Part shown: positions 33,053 to 45,568 of the stretch, one piece after another
Numbering within the stretch: position 1 is the stretch's first letter
Layout: each line of letters begins with the position of its first letter
DNA from: Ehretia macrophylla
Taxonomy: Eukaryota; Streptophyta; Magnoliopsida; Boraginales; Ehretiaceae
Assembly (NCBI GenBank): GCA_037974665.1
Contig: CM075778.1
Coordinates: 14,435,001 to 14,499,000 of the forward strand
DNA: 64,000 bases
Reading direction: 5' to 3'
The notes under the pieces: model-generated
Told to the model about the DNA's origin: nothing
Database searches by the model: none
The model's input: the letters and a program-made list of their open reading frames with translations, nothing else
Program-made: the position numbers and the translations under genes

Positions 33053-34896
33053 TTACTTGATGTACTGAACAAATCTGGGTACTGCTTCTGCATCTGATCC
33101 CGTATCTCCCAAGTAGCTTCTTCGATACCGTGATGCTTCCACAACACCTTAACCATCGGAATCTTCTTCGACCTCAACTCTCGTTCCATCTGATCAAGAA
33201 TACGAATCAGACGCTCGTCATAAGTCAGATTCTCACGAAGCTGTAACGGCTCTGGCTCAAGAATATGAGAAGGATCCGGATTATATTTTCGCAAATTTGA
33301 CACGTGAAATACATCGTGGACATTAGAGAAGTTCTCCGGTAAAACCAACCGATATGCCAACTTACCAACCCTGCCGGTAATCTGAAACGGCCCAACAAAT
33401 CTCGGACTTAGCTTTCCACCTTTACCATAATGAGCAAACCCCTTACAAGGAGACAATCTCAAGAAAACCCTATCTCCAACTGCAAACTCCAAGTCCCGAC
33501 GACGCTTATCAGCATAACTCTTGAATCTACTCTGCACCGTAAGCATTCTCTGCCTGATCAACTGAACATTCTCAATCTTCTCAAGAAGCTCTGGTATGAT
33601 AGTTGGATCAATAGTCTTCATCTTCCCTACCTTGTCCCAATATAAAGGTGAATAGCACTTACGACCGTAAAGAGCTGCGAAAGGTGTCATCCTAATAGTA
33701 GCTTGATAACTATTGTTATAGGCAAACTCGGCAAGTGGTAGATGTTTCTCCCAGTTCTTCCCAAAATCCAGAACACAAGCCCTAAGCATATCTTCCAGAA
33801 TCTGAATAGTCCACTCAGACTGACCGTCGGTCTGTGGATGATACGCGGTACTGAAGTTCAACTGAGTACCCAAGGTCTCTTGAAGTTTCTCCCACAAACG
33901 AGAAGTAAATCGAGGATCTCGATCTGAGACAATACTAGATGGAATCCCGTAAAGTCTAACAACCTGATCTAAATAAAGATTCGTCAACTTGGTAACCTTA
34001 TCTCCTATCCTCATCGAAATAAAATGAGCTGTCATCGTCAAACGATCCACGACAACCCAAACTGCATCGTTACCCCTCGGTGTTCTAGGCAAACCAGTGA
34101 TGAAGTCCATCGTAATATGCTCCCATTTCCATTCTGGTATAGCCAACGGCTGAAGCAAACCTACAGGTCGTTGATGCTCAGCTTTCACCCTCTGACAAGT
34201 CAAACATCTAGATACAAATTGAGCAACCTCCCTCTTCATATTATTCCACCAATAATGTTGCTTCAAATCCCGATACATCTTGGTTCTACCAGGATAAATA
34301 GTGTACTTAGAATTATGAGCTTCTTCCAGAATACCTCGCCTCAAGTCCGGTTCATCGGGAACACAAACCCTGTTCTGAAACCGAAGAATACCATCCTCAT
34401 GCAGTTTAAAGTCAGACTGATCATCTGTGATCTGATCCTTGATCTTCTGAAGTTTAACATCCAGCTGCTGAGCTTCTCTGATCTGAGACAGCAATAAAGG
34501 TTGAATACGGAGATGTGAACACATCACCCCAACTTGAGTTAACTCCGGTCTCCAATAAGCGAATTCCTCAAGAATTTCCCATTTCTTGACAGCCAAACAA
34601 GCAACACTCGTCTTCCGGCTGAGAGCATCTACTACAACATTTGCCTTGCCAGGCAGATAATTGATAGAACAATTATAATCTCCAAGAAGCTCCATTTACC
34701 TCCGCTGGCGCATATTCAACTCCTTCTGTGAGAACAAGTACTTCAGATTCTTATGATCAGTGAAAATCTCGAACTTACTGCCCCACAGATAATGACGCCA
34801 CTTCTTCAGTGCGAAGACAACTGCTGCCAACTTAAGATCATGAGTCGGATAATTTACCTCATAAGGCTTCAACTTCCTGGAAGCAAAGGCAATAAC

Positions 34897-35718
34897 TCAG
34901 CCATCTTGTATAAGAACACATCCCAAGCCCTCCTTGGATGCATCGCTGTAAATAACCATATTATCAGTCCCCTCTGGTAGAGCAAGTATTGGAGCACTAG
35001 TCAACCTCTTTTTCAACTCTTGAAACCCACTCTCACACTTCTCATCCCAAGCAAAGATAGTCTGCTTCTGAGTTAACTTAGAAAGTGGCCCAGCAATCTT
35101 CGAGAAGTCCTTTACAAACCTACGGTAATAACCCGCCAAGCCAAGAAAGCTACGGACCTCAGAAATATTCTCTGGCCCTTTCCAAGACATCACCGATTCA
35201 ATCTTAGTGGGATCTACAGAAATACCACTCTGTGTGATAACATGGCCAAGAAAAGATATGTGTTGCAGCCAAAATTCACATTTGCTAAACTTGGCAAACA
35301 ACTGATGCTCCTGCAGCTTCTGTAAGACAAGCCGTAGATGTTGCTCGTGCTCCGATTCAGATTTAGAATAGACCAAGATATCATCAATAAAGATTACCAC
35401 GAACTGGTCTAAATACGGCTGAAAAACCCGATGCATAAGGTCCATGAATGCTGCTGGTGCATTAGTTAATCCAAAGGGCATAACAACAAACTCATAATGC
35501 CCATACCGAGTCCTGAAGGCAGACTTTGGAACATCCTCCGTACGAATCCAAAGCTGATAATACCCCTGCCTCAAATCAAATTTAGAATAGACTTTGGCTT
35601 CCTGAAGTTGATCGAACAACTCGTCAATCAGTGGCAAAGGATATTTGTTCTTGATGGTCACCTGATTCAAACCACAGTAATCAATACACAACCTCAAGGT
35701 ACCATCCTTCTTCTTCAC
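34897..35718 (-). pseudogene. M3 reverse transcriptase and RNase H start
   Basis: 273 codons: [45 protein letters not shown] (catalytic pair present), the thumb and connection ([22 protein letters not shown]), then [13 protein letters not shown]. Ends at a stop after QDG; RNase H continues in the same frame to the stop at 34696. Confidence 0.92.
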
Positions 35719-36769
35719 AAATAAAACAGGAGCTCCCCAAGGTGAAAAACTCTACTGAATGAATCCTTCTCCAATAACTCCTGCAACTGAGTCTTCAACT
35801 CCTTCAACTCAGCTGGTGCCATCCGGTACGCTGATTTAGAAATAGGTTGAGTACCAGGAATAAGATTGATCACAAACTCCACATCTCTCTTTGGCGATAA
35901 CCCTGGCAACTTCTCGGGAAATACATTGGGATATTCCCGAATAATAGGGACTTCCTCAAGGTGCAACTTATCAGATGGCTTGTTGATCAAATAAGCTAGA
36001 TAACCCGAACACCCCTTACTCACCAACTTAACAGCTTTAGTTGCTGAGATAACAAAGCTCGTCTTTGCACCCCGGTTCCCTACTACCTCAATTACTGGTT
36101 GATTTGGCAAACGAAACTGTACTACCTTGGTCCTACAGTTCAACTGGGCATCATACTTAGAAAGCCAATCCATACCCAAGATAACATCATACCCCCGGAT
36201 AGGAAATAAGTAAGGTCCGAAGGAAAATTATGCCCCTTAACATGTATTATACAATCCTTACATACTACGACAGTCACATACTTATCAGTCAAAGAGGTAC
36301 TAATCTCAACCACATAAGGCAATCTTTCAGGTTGCAAATTAACACATTGCACACACGCAGGAGTAATGAAAGAATGTGTAGCACTAGAATCAATCAACAC
36401 TTTAACAAGTTGATCAAGTATAAGGAAGTTACCTTCCATAACTGCAGTCTCCTCAGGCATCTCCTTTAAGTCAACTGCATAGGCCTGAGCCTGAACCCGC
36501 TGCTGCTGAGGTGCACTGGCCGCAGGTCGGCCCTGATAACCCTGAGTCGTTGTCCGACCCTCAGTCCTCGAATACCTAGGGCAATCCCTCGCCCGGTGCT
36601 GATTATTGTCGCAACCTAAACACATCCCTGCTTTCACCCTGCAATCGGCCTCTACATTCCCCATGCGCTTGCAGTGTGTACACTGCGGTGATGATGCACT
36701 AACAATGCCCCTGGATGAACCAGAAGCTGAAGGAACAGCTGAACCAGTCTGTTGCTGAGGCCTTACCAA
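35715..36769 (-). pseudogene. M3 zinc knuckles, protease and linker
   Basis: 36140-36769 has two knuckles: the first is CTHCKRMGNVEADC with Asn in place of His, the second CLGCDNNQHRARDC is intact. The protease motif is [11 protein letters not shown], Gly of the Asp-Ser-Gly triad replaced by Ser. A 1-bp loss near 36210 shifts to 35715-36179 ([15 protein letters not shown] through the RT linker), and a second shift near 35760 enters RT. Confidence 0.87.
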
Positions 36770-36913
36770 ACCGGGCCTATACTGACCCTGAGACTGGGCT
36801 GGCCTGAACTGGGACTGAACCTGATATGACCCCTGCTGAAACTGAGGCCGATAATAACTCTGCTGCCCCTGTGGCCTGAAAGAACCCTACTGTGCTGGTG
36901 GCCGGTACACAAC

Positions 36914-37737
36914 CTACTGTACTGGAGGCCTATACATACTCTGCTGATAGTGCGGCTGATACGGCCTCTTACTGGGCTGACTAGAAACAAGCTGATCCCC
37001 CTTCCTCTTCTCTAGTCTAGAAGCTGCCTCAAAGGCCTCAGTGAATACATCATACCGATTCAGAGCCATCACATCCTGAATCTCGGGCCTCAACCCTAAC
37101 ATGAATCTACGAGTCCTCCGCTCCTCATCAGCCACATACTCCGGTGCATAATGGGACAATCGAGTAAAGGTGGCCTCATACTGTGCCACTGAAGCATCTC
37201 CCTGCACTAAGGCTAGAAACTCTGCCTTTCTCCGTTCCCTCACAATCCTCGGGACATACTTTGCCCGAAAAGCCAACAGAAAGGCACCCCAAACATACGG
37301 AATACCCTGAGTCGCCCAGCTAGTCCTTACCGTGCGCCACCACTCTTCTGCCTCATCATCTAACAAGTACACGGCAAAAGAGACTTTCTGCTCATCGGTA
37401 TAGTCAAAAGGATCATAAATCTTCTCCAACTTGCTAATCCATGCCTCAGCCTTCCTATCATCCGGCTCCCCCTAAAATCTCGGTGGATGATACCCTAAGA
37501 ACTCTTTCAGGGTACCACACCCGTGGTTTCCACCCTGCACATTCAACAATTGAGCCTGCCAAGCCTGAGTCTGGGCAGCCTACCCTGCTATCAACTGAGC
37601 TTGACCAGCCACTAACTCAGCAATCCTCTCCATAGCTGCCCCCAAACGGTCTCACCCCTATCACGGCCCGGTGCCGCAATACCAGGAGTCTCATCAGTCA
37701 TCTCAGGCCTACCTCTGGTTCTCGGTCTGCCCGTCAT
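36914..37737 (-). pseudogene. M3 gag
   Basis: ATG at 37737 (MTGRPRTRGRPEMTD); a 1-bp deletion near 37650 breaks the N-terminal part. From 37429 a 171-codon frame carries the gag core: DDEAEEWWRTV, FLLAFRAKYVPR, LALVQGDASVAQYEATFTRLS and RFMLGLRPEIQD. The Gln/Tyr-rich linker to the knuckles is broken near 36889. Confidence 0.9.
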
Positions 37738-37997
37738 TCTACTTATCAAAGAGTTAGCACAGGTTATAGCACGTAAATAGGTTATGAACAACTATTAGCA
37801 CATAAATAACAAAGTCATATAAAACACATAAACAAATTGATCACATAATCACAAAAGTACTAAATCACATAATCACTTAATCACCTAATCATTTAATCAT
37901 ATTAATACATAGATCACTTTTCTTTCTTTTCATACACACTTTCATGCTAAGACCATTACCCACATTCCGAAAATACCCCGGTTGACAACTAACATAC

Positions 37998-38009
37998 GCT
38001 CTGATACCA
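37998..38009 (-). other. Primer binding site of M3
   Basis: Minus strand TGGTATCAGAGC, six bases from the LTR edge. Confidence 0.92.
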
Positions 38010-38015
38010 CTTAAA

Positions 38016-40377
38016 TGTCACGCCCCAACTCGACCCCACCTACGATCAGTCAGGACGCAACGAAATTTCGGCAGTATAACGACAGTAAATAAGATACCGA
38101 GGCTCTAAACCAACTTCAATAGACATCATACATCAACTCCACAAACCATACAACAAACAACTCCTCAATAAAATAACAACATACATCATAACCATATTAT
38201 ACAATAAACATTCATTGTTATACGCCTCCATTCCAACATAATACATGAACCTTTAATATACATTACCAAGAACATATTAAGTCAATCTAGCAACCTAATC
38301 ATAAACAAAAGAAAGGCTACTAAGACAGCATCAACTAATTCATTAACTTTTCAACATCTTATACATATAAACTACAAAGCATATAAAAATCTACTAATTT
38401 AATTTACAAGATAGGAAAACAGTACAACATCAAGGATAAGTCTCCGGAACATAAGACTTATCCACATTAGGCACATTTTCCACATTCTCCTCTTCAGGAG
38501 GCACGTACCCGTAATCCTGCGAAAGTACACCTATAGGCATGCAATAATAGAGAGTGAGCTTATATAAAATAAGCCCAGCGAGGATCCGATAGATCTCTAC
38601 AGTATTCACTATGCTCCTTGGATTTAATCATTTGAGTAAGTAAACACACAATAACATCAATAATACTATCGTCACATAATCTATAATGACCATTCAATAA
38701 GGATACACTAGTTGGTATAGCTCCAATCACCATCATGATCATAACAGCATTCTTGTGACTCCCATAAACTCACGCACCCGAGGTACCCCAATAACCTCTC
38801 CCTCCATGACACCTCCATGCGAGCTGGAGGCAGTCTCTGGTAGTCATGCCGTTATCAACCCGACAGTCCGATGCTGCCCGAGAGATGGCACACACATACC
38901 AAAGACTCAACAATAATAATAAACATCAATCATTCACAGGAGGACAGTCTAGCAGAACTGCCTACCTCCCGACATCAATCATCAATCAATAATCATCAAT
39001 CATCATCAATAATCATATTATCATCATCAATAATCATATTATCATCATAATAACATCAATTAATCAATTTAACAACAAATAACTAAGTTAGATGACAAAG
39101 TAGGCCATCCAACCGAACATGCATTAAACACACAATCAAACCTTAGTTTACCCATTAACAACTCACAATTCAATCACTCAAATCACACCCGATCAACTAA
39201 GGCTCAATTCAATAATTTAAAGAAAGATAACCTAAACTTCAACCAATCATATCTTACATTCTACTAATCCAAACAACCCCAAATCAGTTTCAAACACTCA
39301 TCCATTCGATCAACTACATTAGCCCTCTCGGAAACCAACCAAGACACCTCAAAATCAAGCCCAACAACCCTAAAACCTCAAGGCACCTAGGCTGAAATTT
39401 TTGAATTTTCACCCAAACATCATAATCGAAAATTCAGTATTATAACGGAGTTACCACGTAATTAACAAACTTTTAGAAATCGACGGCAATCGATTCCAAC
39501 CACAACAACTCAAAATAATCCTCAAAAAGCCATTCTATCAACTTTAAATACCCAAAAATAAATAATTTAATGAGTTTTGAGATCCAGAATTTTTCTCTCA
39601 CCTTTGATGCGATAAAAGCCTAGGAATGCGTGCAATGCGTGCCCAACAAGCGGAATCCAACTCGGCACAAAGTTCTACGGACAAAAACTAGGTTTTTCTT
39701 TAAAAAATTACTTTGAAAACCTTGAAAACTCTTTTCTCTTTTCTCTCTTCTTCCTCTCGGCAATGTGTGTGCAAATGAAGGTGTTTTTGTGCTTTGCTTG
39801 TGTGTGTTAGTGATATATGCATGAAAGTCAACATTTAAAGAAAGTCAAAGTTGATTTAACTTAGTATTTTTAGTGTTTTCTTGACTTTAAATGCATTTTA
39901 TTGATCACCAAAGCTCAAAACAATTATTCAACACCCAAGATAGCTCAAGTGGGTTATTTTTAGGTGACAAGAAGTTTTACAATTGAACAATTTCACCCGA
40001 GTCGGCTTAAAACTCGATTTTCGCAAAAGTCGGTGTAAAAACCCTAATAAATTCTTAAGTCGATTTTAAAACCGTTTTAATCAAACACAGGTCTATTAAA
40101 GTCCGTGGACTAGGTCTAGAAGGGTTAAAAAGATCAGTTTCAAAATTTTAGCGGACATGTTTCGAAAATACTATTCACTAAAAATCGACGATAAAATTTC
40201 TGACTCCGTTTTTTATGAAAATTTCATGAATGCACATTTAGCATGTTCTAGGAGTATTGATACTAAAATTACCACATTCTAAGTCACATAGCACATAGAC
40301 AGGTTAATTCACGCAAAACGAGATAAAGCACGTAAAACGAGATAAGATAGAAAAGTGGGGTTTCACACTTATTGTAA
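38016..40377 (-). repeat. 5' LTR of M3 (2362 bp)
   Basis: TGTCACGCC...TTTCACA. Contains TATATAAG (38559-38566), the module (about 38830-38885), an ATC-rich low-complexity tract (38970-39060) and a donor-like site (39602/39601). Confidence 0.95.
38430..38540 (-). CDS. LTR micro-ORF, copy in M3 5' LTR
   Basis: 36 codons, core YGYVPPEEENV intact, tail PNVDKSYVPETYP with two replacements (Tyr to Asn, Glu to Lys) relative to its sister LTR, so these arose after insertion. Confidence 0.48.
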   Translation of the reverse strand: MPIGVLSQDYGYVPPEEENVENVPNVDKSYVPETYP

Positions 40378-40382
40378 CAAGA

Positions 40383-40600
40383 AAGGGCACACTGAAGCCC
40401 AATGTTAGAAGAAGTCTGGCAGGTGCTTAACATGTGGGAATGATCAACACCTATACAAGGAATATCCTAAATGGCAGAGGAAACGTGCCCAGATTGCAGG
40501 CAGCAGCCATGGTTGAAGGTAAACTATATTTATAAACTTAGAAGTTAAAGTATTGATTGACCTCGGTGTTATCTATCCTTTTATTATATCTTCTTGAGTG
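40383..40600 (+). pseudogene. P1 gag zinc knuckles and protease scrap, after M3
   Basis: Continues the frame from 30676: CNKKGHTEAQC completes a CCHC knuckle, followed by a stop. The second knuckle is CLTCGNDQHLYKEY with the last Cys lost. VLIDLGVIYPF near 40550 is a decayed protease motif (Asp-Ser-Gly read as Asp-Leu-Gly). No RT follows. Confidence 0.78.
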
Positions 40601-41255
40601 CAATGTGTTGGTATACAAGTATGAAGTTGTTTTACCTAATTGAAGTCCATATGTGCATGATGCTAAGTTGGTGATTCAGTAGAATGTGAAGTTGAGACGT
40701 GAGAAATTCTGATTCAGGATTAAGAGTTGTTGATGCCTCGTTTTACTATATGTTAAGATTGTGCAATTATGGAGGTATGGATTGGCTTGTGAAGCATCTT
40801 GTGGTATTCATGTTGATCGGGATATAGAAATGTCACTCTACCACGAGGTGCAGACTAATGGGATTCTTATTTGGTACTATTATTTGGGGGTCACTAATTG
40901 GGGATTCTTATTCGATGGTTGGCATTTTTATTCGGAACCTTTATTTGGCCTCCTTTCTTGGGATTTCTTATGTGGTATTTTCTAGGAATTCTTATTGAGC
41001 TTTCTTATGGGAACTCTTATTTGATAGCCGGACTTTGGTATTCGACACCCCTATCTGGAATTCTTATTTGAGGATTATTCATTAGTATTCTTCCTTGGTG
41101 ATCAGTGGAACTCGTATAAGCAGTGATACATTCGTGGTTGCCTGGCTATTTTCACAGAACCAGATTCTTATGCGTTTGGTTGGGATTCCTGGGTTGCTTT
41201 CAGTATTCGAGTTGTTTTGAGAATGAAGAAGGAATTGCGAGGGCGCAATTCTGTT
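40601..41255 (+). repeat. Pol-free 3' internal region of P1 with degenerate ATTCTTATT array
   Basis: No ORF of note. 40850-41240 is a drifted tandem array with core ATTCTTATTTGG spaced about 17-22 bp, like M1 at 2380-2720. A hairpin GAATTGCG-AGGG-CGCAATTC at 41232-41251 precedes the PPT. Confidence 0.6.
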
Positions 41256-41268
41256 AAGTAGGGGAGGA
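41256..41268 (+). other. Polypurine tract of P1
   Basis: AAGTAGGGGAGGA directly before TGTGAGACCCC. Confidence 0.82.
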
Positions 41269-42276
41269 TGTGAGACCCCGCACAAAGCTCATATGCATTT
41301 TATAACATGTAATACATTTTTGTATTGCTTAATACGCATTTACATCAATTAATGTGTGTTATTCTTTTACATGCACTTACATCGTTTTACGTGCATTTTG
41401 ATATTTTAGACATCATAGGGAATTAATTTAACACTATTGGGCTAAGACTAGTAACTAATTAATTGAATCATAACTAGAATGGCAAACTAGTAGATAGGCT
41501 TTTAGTTGGAGGACATACTAGTTATTAGACCTAAAATAAATATCCTACCTAACTTAAATCTAACAAAAATATATACAACACACCCCACACACACACAAAA
41601 ATGCTGCACACACTCACACACACACATCTGCATGATCTAAAGAGAAAGAGAGAAAGAAGAGAGAAAATAGGAAGAAAGGAAGAAGAAGAATAAGAAGAAG
41701 AAAGAAGATTTCAAGCCAAACTCAAGCTCTATTTGCATCTTCTAGCTAGGTTCAAGGTCTTCTTGCTTCTTGTAGCTTTCAAATCCAAGATTGAGGTGAG
41801 GGATTCTATCAAAATCTATTGTTAAAACTTATCCATGGTTGTATGGTGTATATGTGATGATTAATCTTGCTTATGTGTTCATATAGGAGTTCAATGTGAA
41901 GATTAGGTGCATTTGTGTGTAGTAGAACTAGGATTTTTCCTAGCTTGTGTGGATGAATTTGAGGAGTTATATGATGAGTTTAATGTGTTTTTGGGTGTGT
42001 TAGAAAGGTTATGACTTGTATACAAGGTTTGAGAGCAAGATCCTAGCATTTGAGAACATAGTTGGAAAAGTTGGTGTTCTTGGTTTTCTTGGTGTTCTTG
42101 AGCAAATGTGGATGTTTTAATGATGTTTATAGCACACTAAGCTGTGGTTTTAAAGTTGTGAAGTAGTGAAGTTTGGTGTTTGGTGATATGGCTAAGTGTT
42201 GGGTTCAACTAGCATAGCAAAAGAAGCAAGAAAATGAAAATTTGGAGCAGCAGGATCCGGTCGACAGGATCCAAGT
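41269..42276 (+). repeat. P1 3' LTR, first part
   Basis: TGTGAGACCCCGC..., CA-rich and GA-rich leader (41575-41715), donor-like TGAG|GTGAGGG (41795/41796). Interrupted by P2 at 42277 in a GGATCCGGTCGACAGGATCC stretch. Confidence 0.8.
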
Positions 42277-42348
42277 TGTGAAGCCCGACCCCAAATAGCT
42301 TGTTTTACCTCGATTAGTGTGCTTAATCTCAATTAGTGTGTCACGTGT
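42277..42348 (+). repeat. P2 5' LTR, first 72 bp
   Basis: TGTGAAGCCCGACCCC..., matching the P2 3' LTR start. Ends at the M4 TSD CGTGT. Confidence 0.85.
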
Positions 42349-44033
42349 TGTAACGCCCAAACTCGACCCCTCCTATGATCAGTCAGGACGCAATAGAATT
42401 TCGACAGTATAACGATAGTAACTTGGATACCGAGGCTTTAAACCAACCTCTTCGTAACTCATACAACCAACTCCACAACAATTCAACAATAAAACAACAC
42501 AACCACCATATACAATAAACATTCTTTTACCATTGCATCCATAGGTTATACGCCTCCGTTCCAAGATCATACATTTACTATATAACATACATTTCCAAAA
42601 TAGATTATAACCAATCTAGTAGCCTAACCATATTCCAAAACAAGACCACTAAACTAGCAACATTTAATCAATTATCTTTACAACATCTTATACATCATAA
42701 ACTTCTAAGTAAATACAAATCAACTAGTTTTAATATACAAGATAACAAAATAGTACAACATCAGATATCAAGGACAAGACTCTGGCACATAGGACTCATC
42801 CACATATGGCACATTATCCTCTTCTGGAGGCACGTACCCATAATCTGGATTGGTAACACCTGTATGCATGCAATAATTGAGAGTGAGCTTATATAAAACA
42901 AGCCCAACAACCCTAAAACCTCAATGCACCTAGGCTGAAATTTTTGGAATTTCACCTTGATATCACAATCAAAATTTCGGTATTACAACACTACTACCAC
43001 ATATTTAACAAACTTTACAAGTTAACAACAATCGATTCCAACCACCACAACTCCAATTATTCAACAAATAGACAACAACTCAATTTTAATACCCGAAAAA
43101 TAAAAATTCATGCTACAACTGTTCAAAACTGATATAAACACATATAATCAATCCTTAGCATATACTGAGCAATAATATAATATCAATTTAACATTTCAAT
43201 GGCTAAAAAATTCGATTATATGAATTAACATAAAAATGGAATTTTGAGATCTAGAATTTTTCTCTCACCTTTGATGTGTTATGAAGCTAGAAAGATGTGC
43301 AATGGATGCCCAACAAGTAGAATCAAGCTTTGGATGACAAGATTTGGCTTTGAATTGTAACTTTTAATGAAAAATTACCTTGAAAACTTGAAGAAAAATC
43401 GTTCATTTTCTCCTATGGTGCTCTCGGCCTTGTGTGTGTGTGTCAATTTGTTTTGTGAGCTTTTAATGTGTGTTGGTGACATATATACAAAGGTCAAAAA
43501 AAATAAAAGAAAGTCAAAGTTGACACTTAGTTTATTTTTAGTATTTCTAGTCTTTTAATTCTATTTTTGACTATTTCTTGCTCAAAACATTAAATTGACA
43601 CTTAGACTATTTCTAGATAATTGATTTTAGGTGACAAAGAGTTTTACACGCAAACATTTTCACCCGACTCGGTTAAAAACTCGATTTTCGCAAAAGAAAG
43701 TGTAAAAACCTTCAAAATTCCAAAGTCGATTTAAAATCCATTTTAATCAAACACGTGTCTATTAATATCCGAGGACTAGGTTTTGAAACACTTAAAACAC
43801 CCGTGTAAAAATTTTAGCGGACGTGCGTCCAAAATACTATTCACAAAAACCGTCAATAAAATTTCTGATTCTGTTTTTTATGAAAATTTCATGAATGCAC
43901 ACATAGCATGTAATAGGAATATAAATCACATATTTAGTGCATTCTAATTTATATAACACATAAACATGTCATATCATGCAAATCGAGGCAAAGACACGCA
44001 AATCGAGATAAAGACGAAAACTGAGGTTTCACA
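42349..44033 (-). repeat. 3' LTR of M4 (1685 bp, central block missing)
   Basis: Homologous to the M2 LTR at both ends, but jumps from the micro-ORF/TATA block (42900) straight to the ACCCTAAAACCTCAATGCACC block, so the about 0.75 kb with the module is absent. Both M4 LTRs share this. Donor-like site 43269/43268. Confidence 0.92.
42768..42869 (-). CDS. LTR micro-ORF, copy in M4 3' LTR
   Basis: 33 codons, core YGYVPPEEDNV, tail PYVDESYVPESCP; the segment before the core is VTNP rather than VLSQ. TATATAAG at 42888-42895. Confidence 0.52.
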   Translation of the reverse strand: MHTGVTNPDYGYVPPEEDNVPYVDESYVPESCP

Positions 44034-44049
44034 TTCTCCCCCCCTTAAA
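44034..44049 (-). other. Polypurine tract of M4
   Basis: Minus strand TTTAAGGGGGGGAGAA next to the LTR. A hairpin (44050-44070, GAATTTC..GAAATTTC) follows. Confidence 0.88.
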
Positions 44050-44102
44050 GAAATTTCGTCCTTGAAATTCTTACTTGCTGTACAAAAAAGATCTGGATAT
44101 TG

Positions 44103-45362
44103 CTACTGCATCTGATCTCTCTTCTCCCAAGTAGCCTCCTCAATCCTGTGATGCTTCCACAATACATTGACCATCAGAATCTTCTTCAATCTCAGTTCCC
44201 GTTCCATCTGATCAAGAGTACGAATCGGCCGGTCATCATAAGTCATATTCTCACGAAGCTGTAACGGCTCTGGCTTTAGAATATGAGAAGGATCCGGATT
44301 ATACTTTCGCAAATTAGACACGTGAAAGACATCGTGGACATTAGAGAAGTGCTCCGGTAAAGCCAACCGATATGCTAACTTGCTAACCCTTCCGATAATC
44401 TCAAACGGCCTTGCAAACCTTGGACTCAATTTACCATATTTACCATAACGAGTAAACCCCTTTCGAGGAGAAAATTTCAAGAAAACCCGATCCTCGACTG
44501 CAAACTCTAAATCCTGACAACGCTTATCAGCATAACTCTTGAATCTACTTTACGCTGTAAGCATTCTCTGTCTGATCAACTGTACATTCTCAATCCTCTC
44601 TAGAAACTCTGGCATGATAGTCAGATCAATAGTCTTCATCTCCCCTACTTCATCCCAATACAAAGGTGAACGGCAGTTACGGCCGTAGAGAGCTGCAAAA
44701 GGTCTCATCCCAATAGTAGCTTGATAACTATTGTTATAGGCAAACTCAGCAAGTGGTAGATGTTTCTCCCAGTTCTTCTCGAAGTCCAGAACACAAACCC
44801 TGAGCATATCCTCCAGAATTTGAATACTTCTCTCCGACTAACCATCGGTCTATGGATGATACGATGTGCTAAATTTTAACTAAGTACCCAAAATCTCCTG
44901 AAGTTTCTCCCACAAACGAGAAGTAAACTGAGGATCTCGATCTGAGACAATACTAGATGGAATCCTATGAAGTTTAACAATCTGATCCACATAAAGATCC
45001 ACCAACTTTGCAACCTCATCTCCTAATCTCATCGGAATAAAATGAGCTATCTTCGTCAAACGGTCTACAACAATCCAAACTGCGTCATTACCTCTCGGCA
45101 TTCTAGGCAAACTAGAGACAAAGTCCATCGTAATATGTTCCCATTTCCACTCTGGTATTACTAATGGCTAAAGTAACCCTGCAGGTCGTTGATGTTTGGC
45201 CTTCACTCGCTGACAAGTCAAACATTTGGAAACCAACTGAGCAACTTCCCTTTTCATGTTATTCCACCAATAATGTTGCTTCAAATACCGATACATCTTG
45301 TTTCCACCGGGATGAATGGTGTACTTAGAATTATGAGCCTCCTCCAGAATACCTTGCCTCAA
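44103..45362 (-). pseudogene. M4 integrase with chromodomain-like tail
   Basis: Four frames in order: 45168-45362 zinc-binding (HNSKYTIHPGG with both His, CLTCQRVKAKHQ), 44880-45128 core (DFVSSLPR, SDRDPQFTS), 44550-44807 the rest of the core with the Glu motif region broken by stops at 44840-44880, and 44103-44480 GPY/F-like and chromodomain-like (VNVLWKHHRIEEATWE). Several nonsense codons. Confidence 0.87.
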
Positions 45363-45568
45363 ACCGGTTCATCGGGAACACAAACCCTGTTCTGAAATCG
45401 AAGGATACCATCTTCATGTAATTTGAAGTCAGACTGATCATCTGTGATCTTATCCCTAATCTTCTGAAGTTTTGCATCAAGTTGTTAAGCTTCTCTGATC
45501 TGAGACAACAATAAAGGTTGAATACGGAGATGTGAACACATCACCCCAACCTGAGTCAATTTCGGTCT

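Larger units (their letters stand above)
32932..34695 (-). pseudogene. M3 RNase H end, integrase and chromodomain
   Basis: 587 codons open. It begins in the RNase H tail (INYLPGKANVVVDALSR), then the integrase: HNSKYTIYPG (the second zinc His is Tyr), CLTCQRVKAEHQ, DFITGLPR, SDRDPRFTS and YHPQTDGQSE with all three catalytic acids present, FVGPFQITGRVGKLAYRL (GPY/F type) and a chromodomain-like VKVLWKHHGIEEATWE ending QKQYPDLF. The frame then runs past the hairpin and PPT into the 3' LTR before stopping at 32932. A stop just upstream (34696) separates it from RT/RNase H. Confidence 0.9.
30677..40377 (-). mobile_element. M3: complete Tekay/Del-like element (9.7 kb), pol broken
   Basis: LTRs 30677-33015 and 38016-40377, PBS, gag-pol remnants, PPT, and an exact TSD CTTAT (30672-30676 and 40378-40382). 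Excision restores the P1 gag knuckle frame. The best-preserved pol of the window, but at least three inactivating lesions. Confidence 0.95.
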
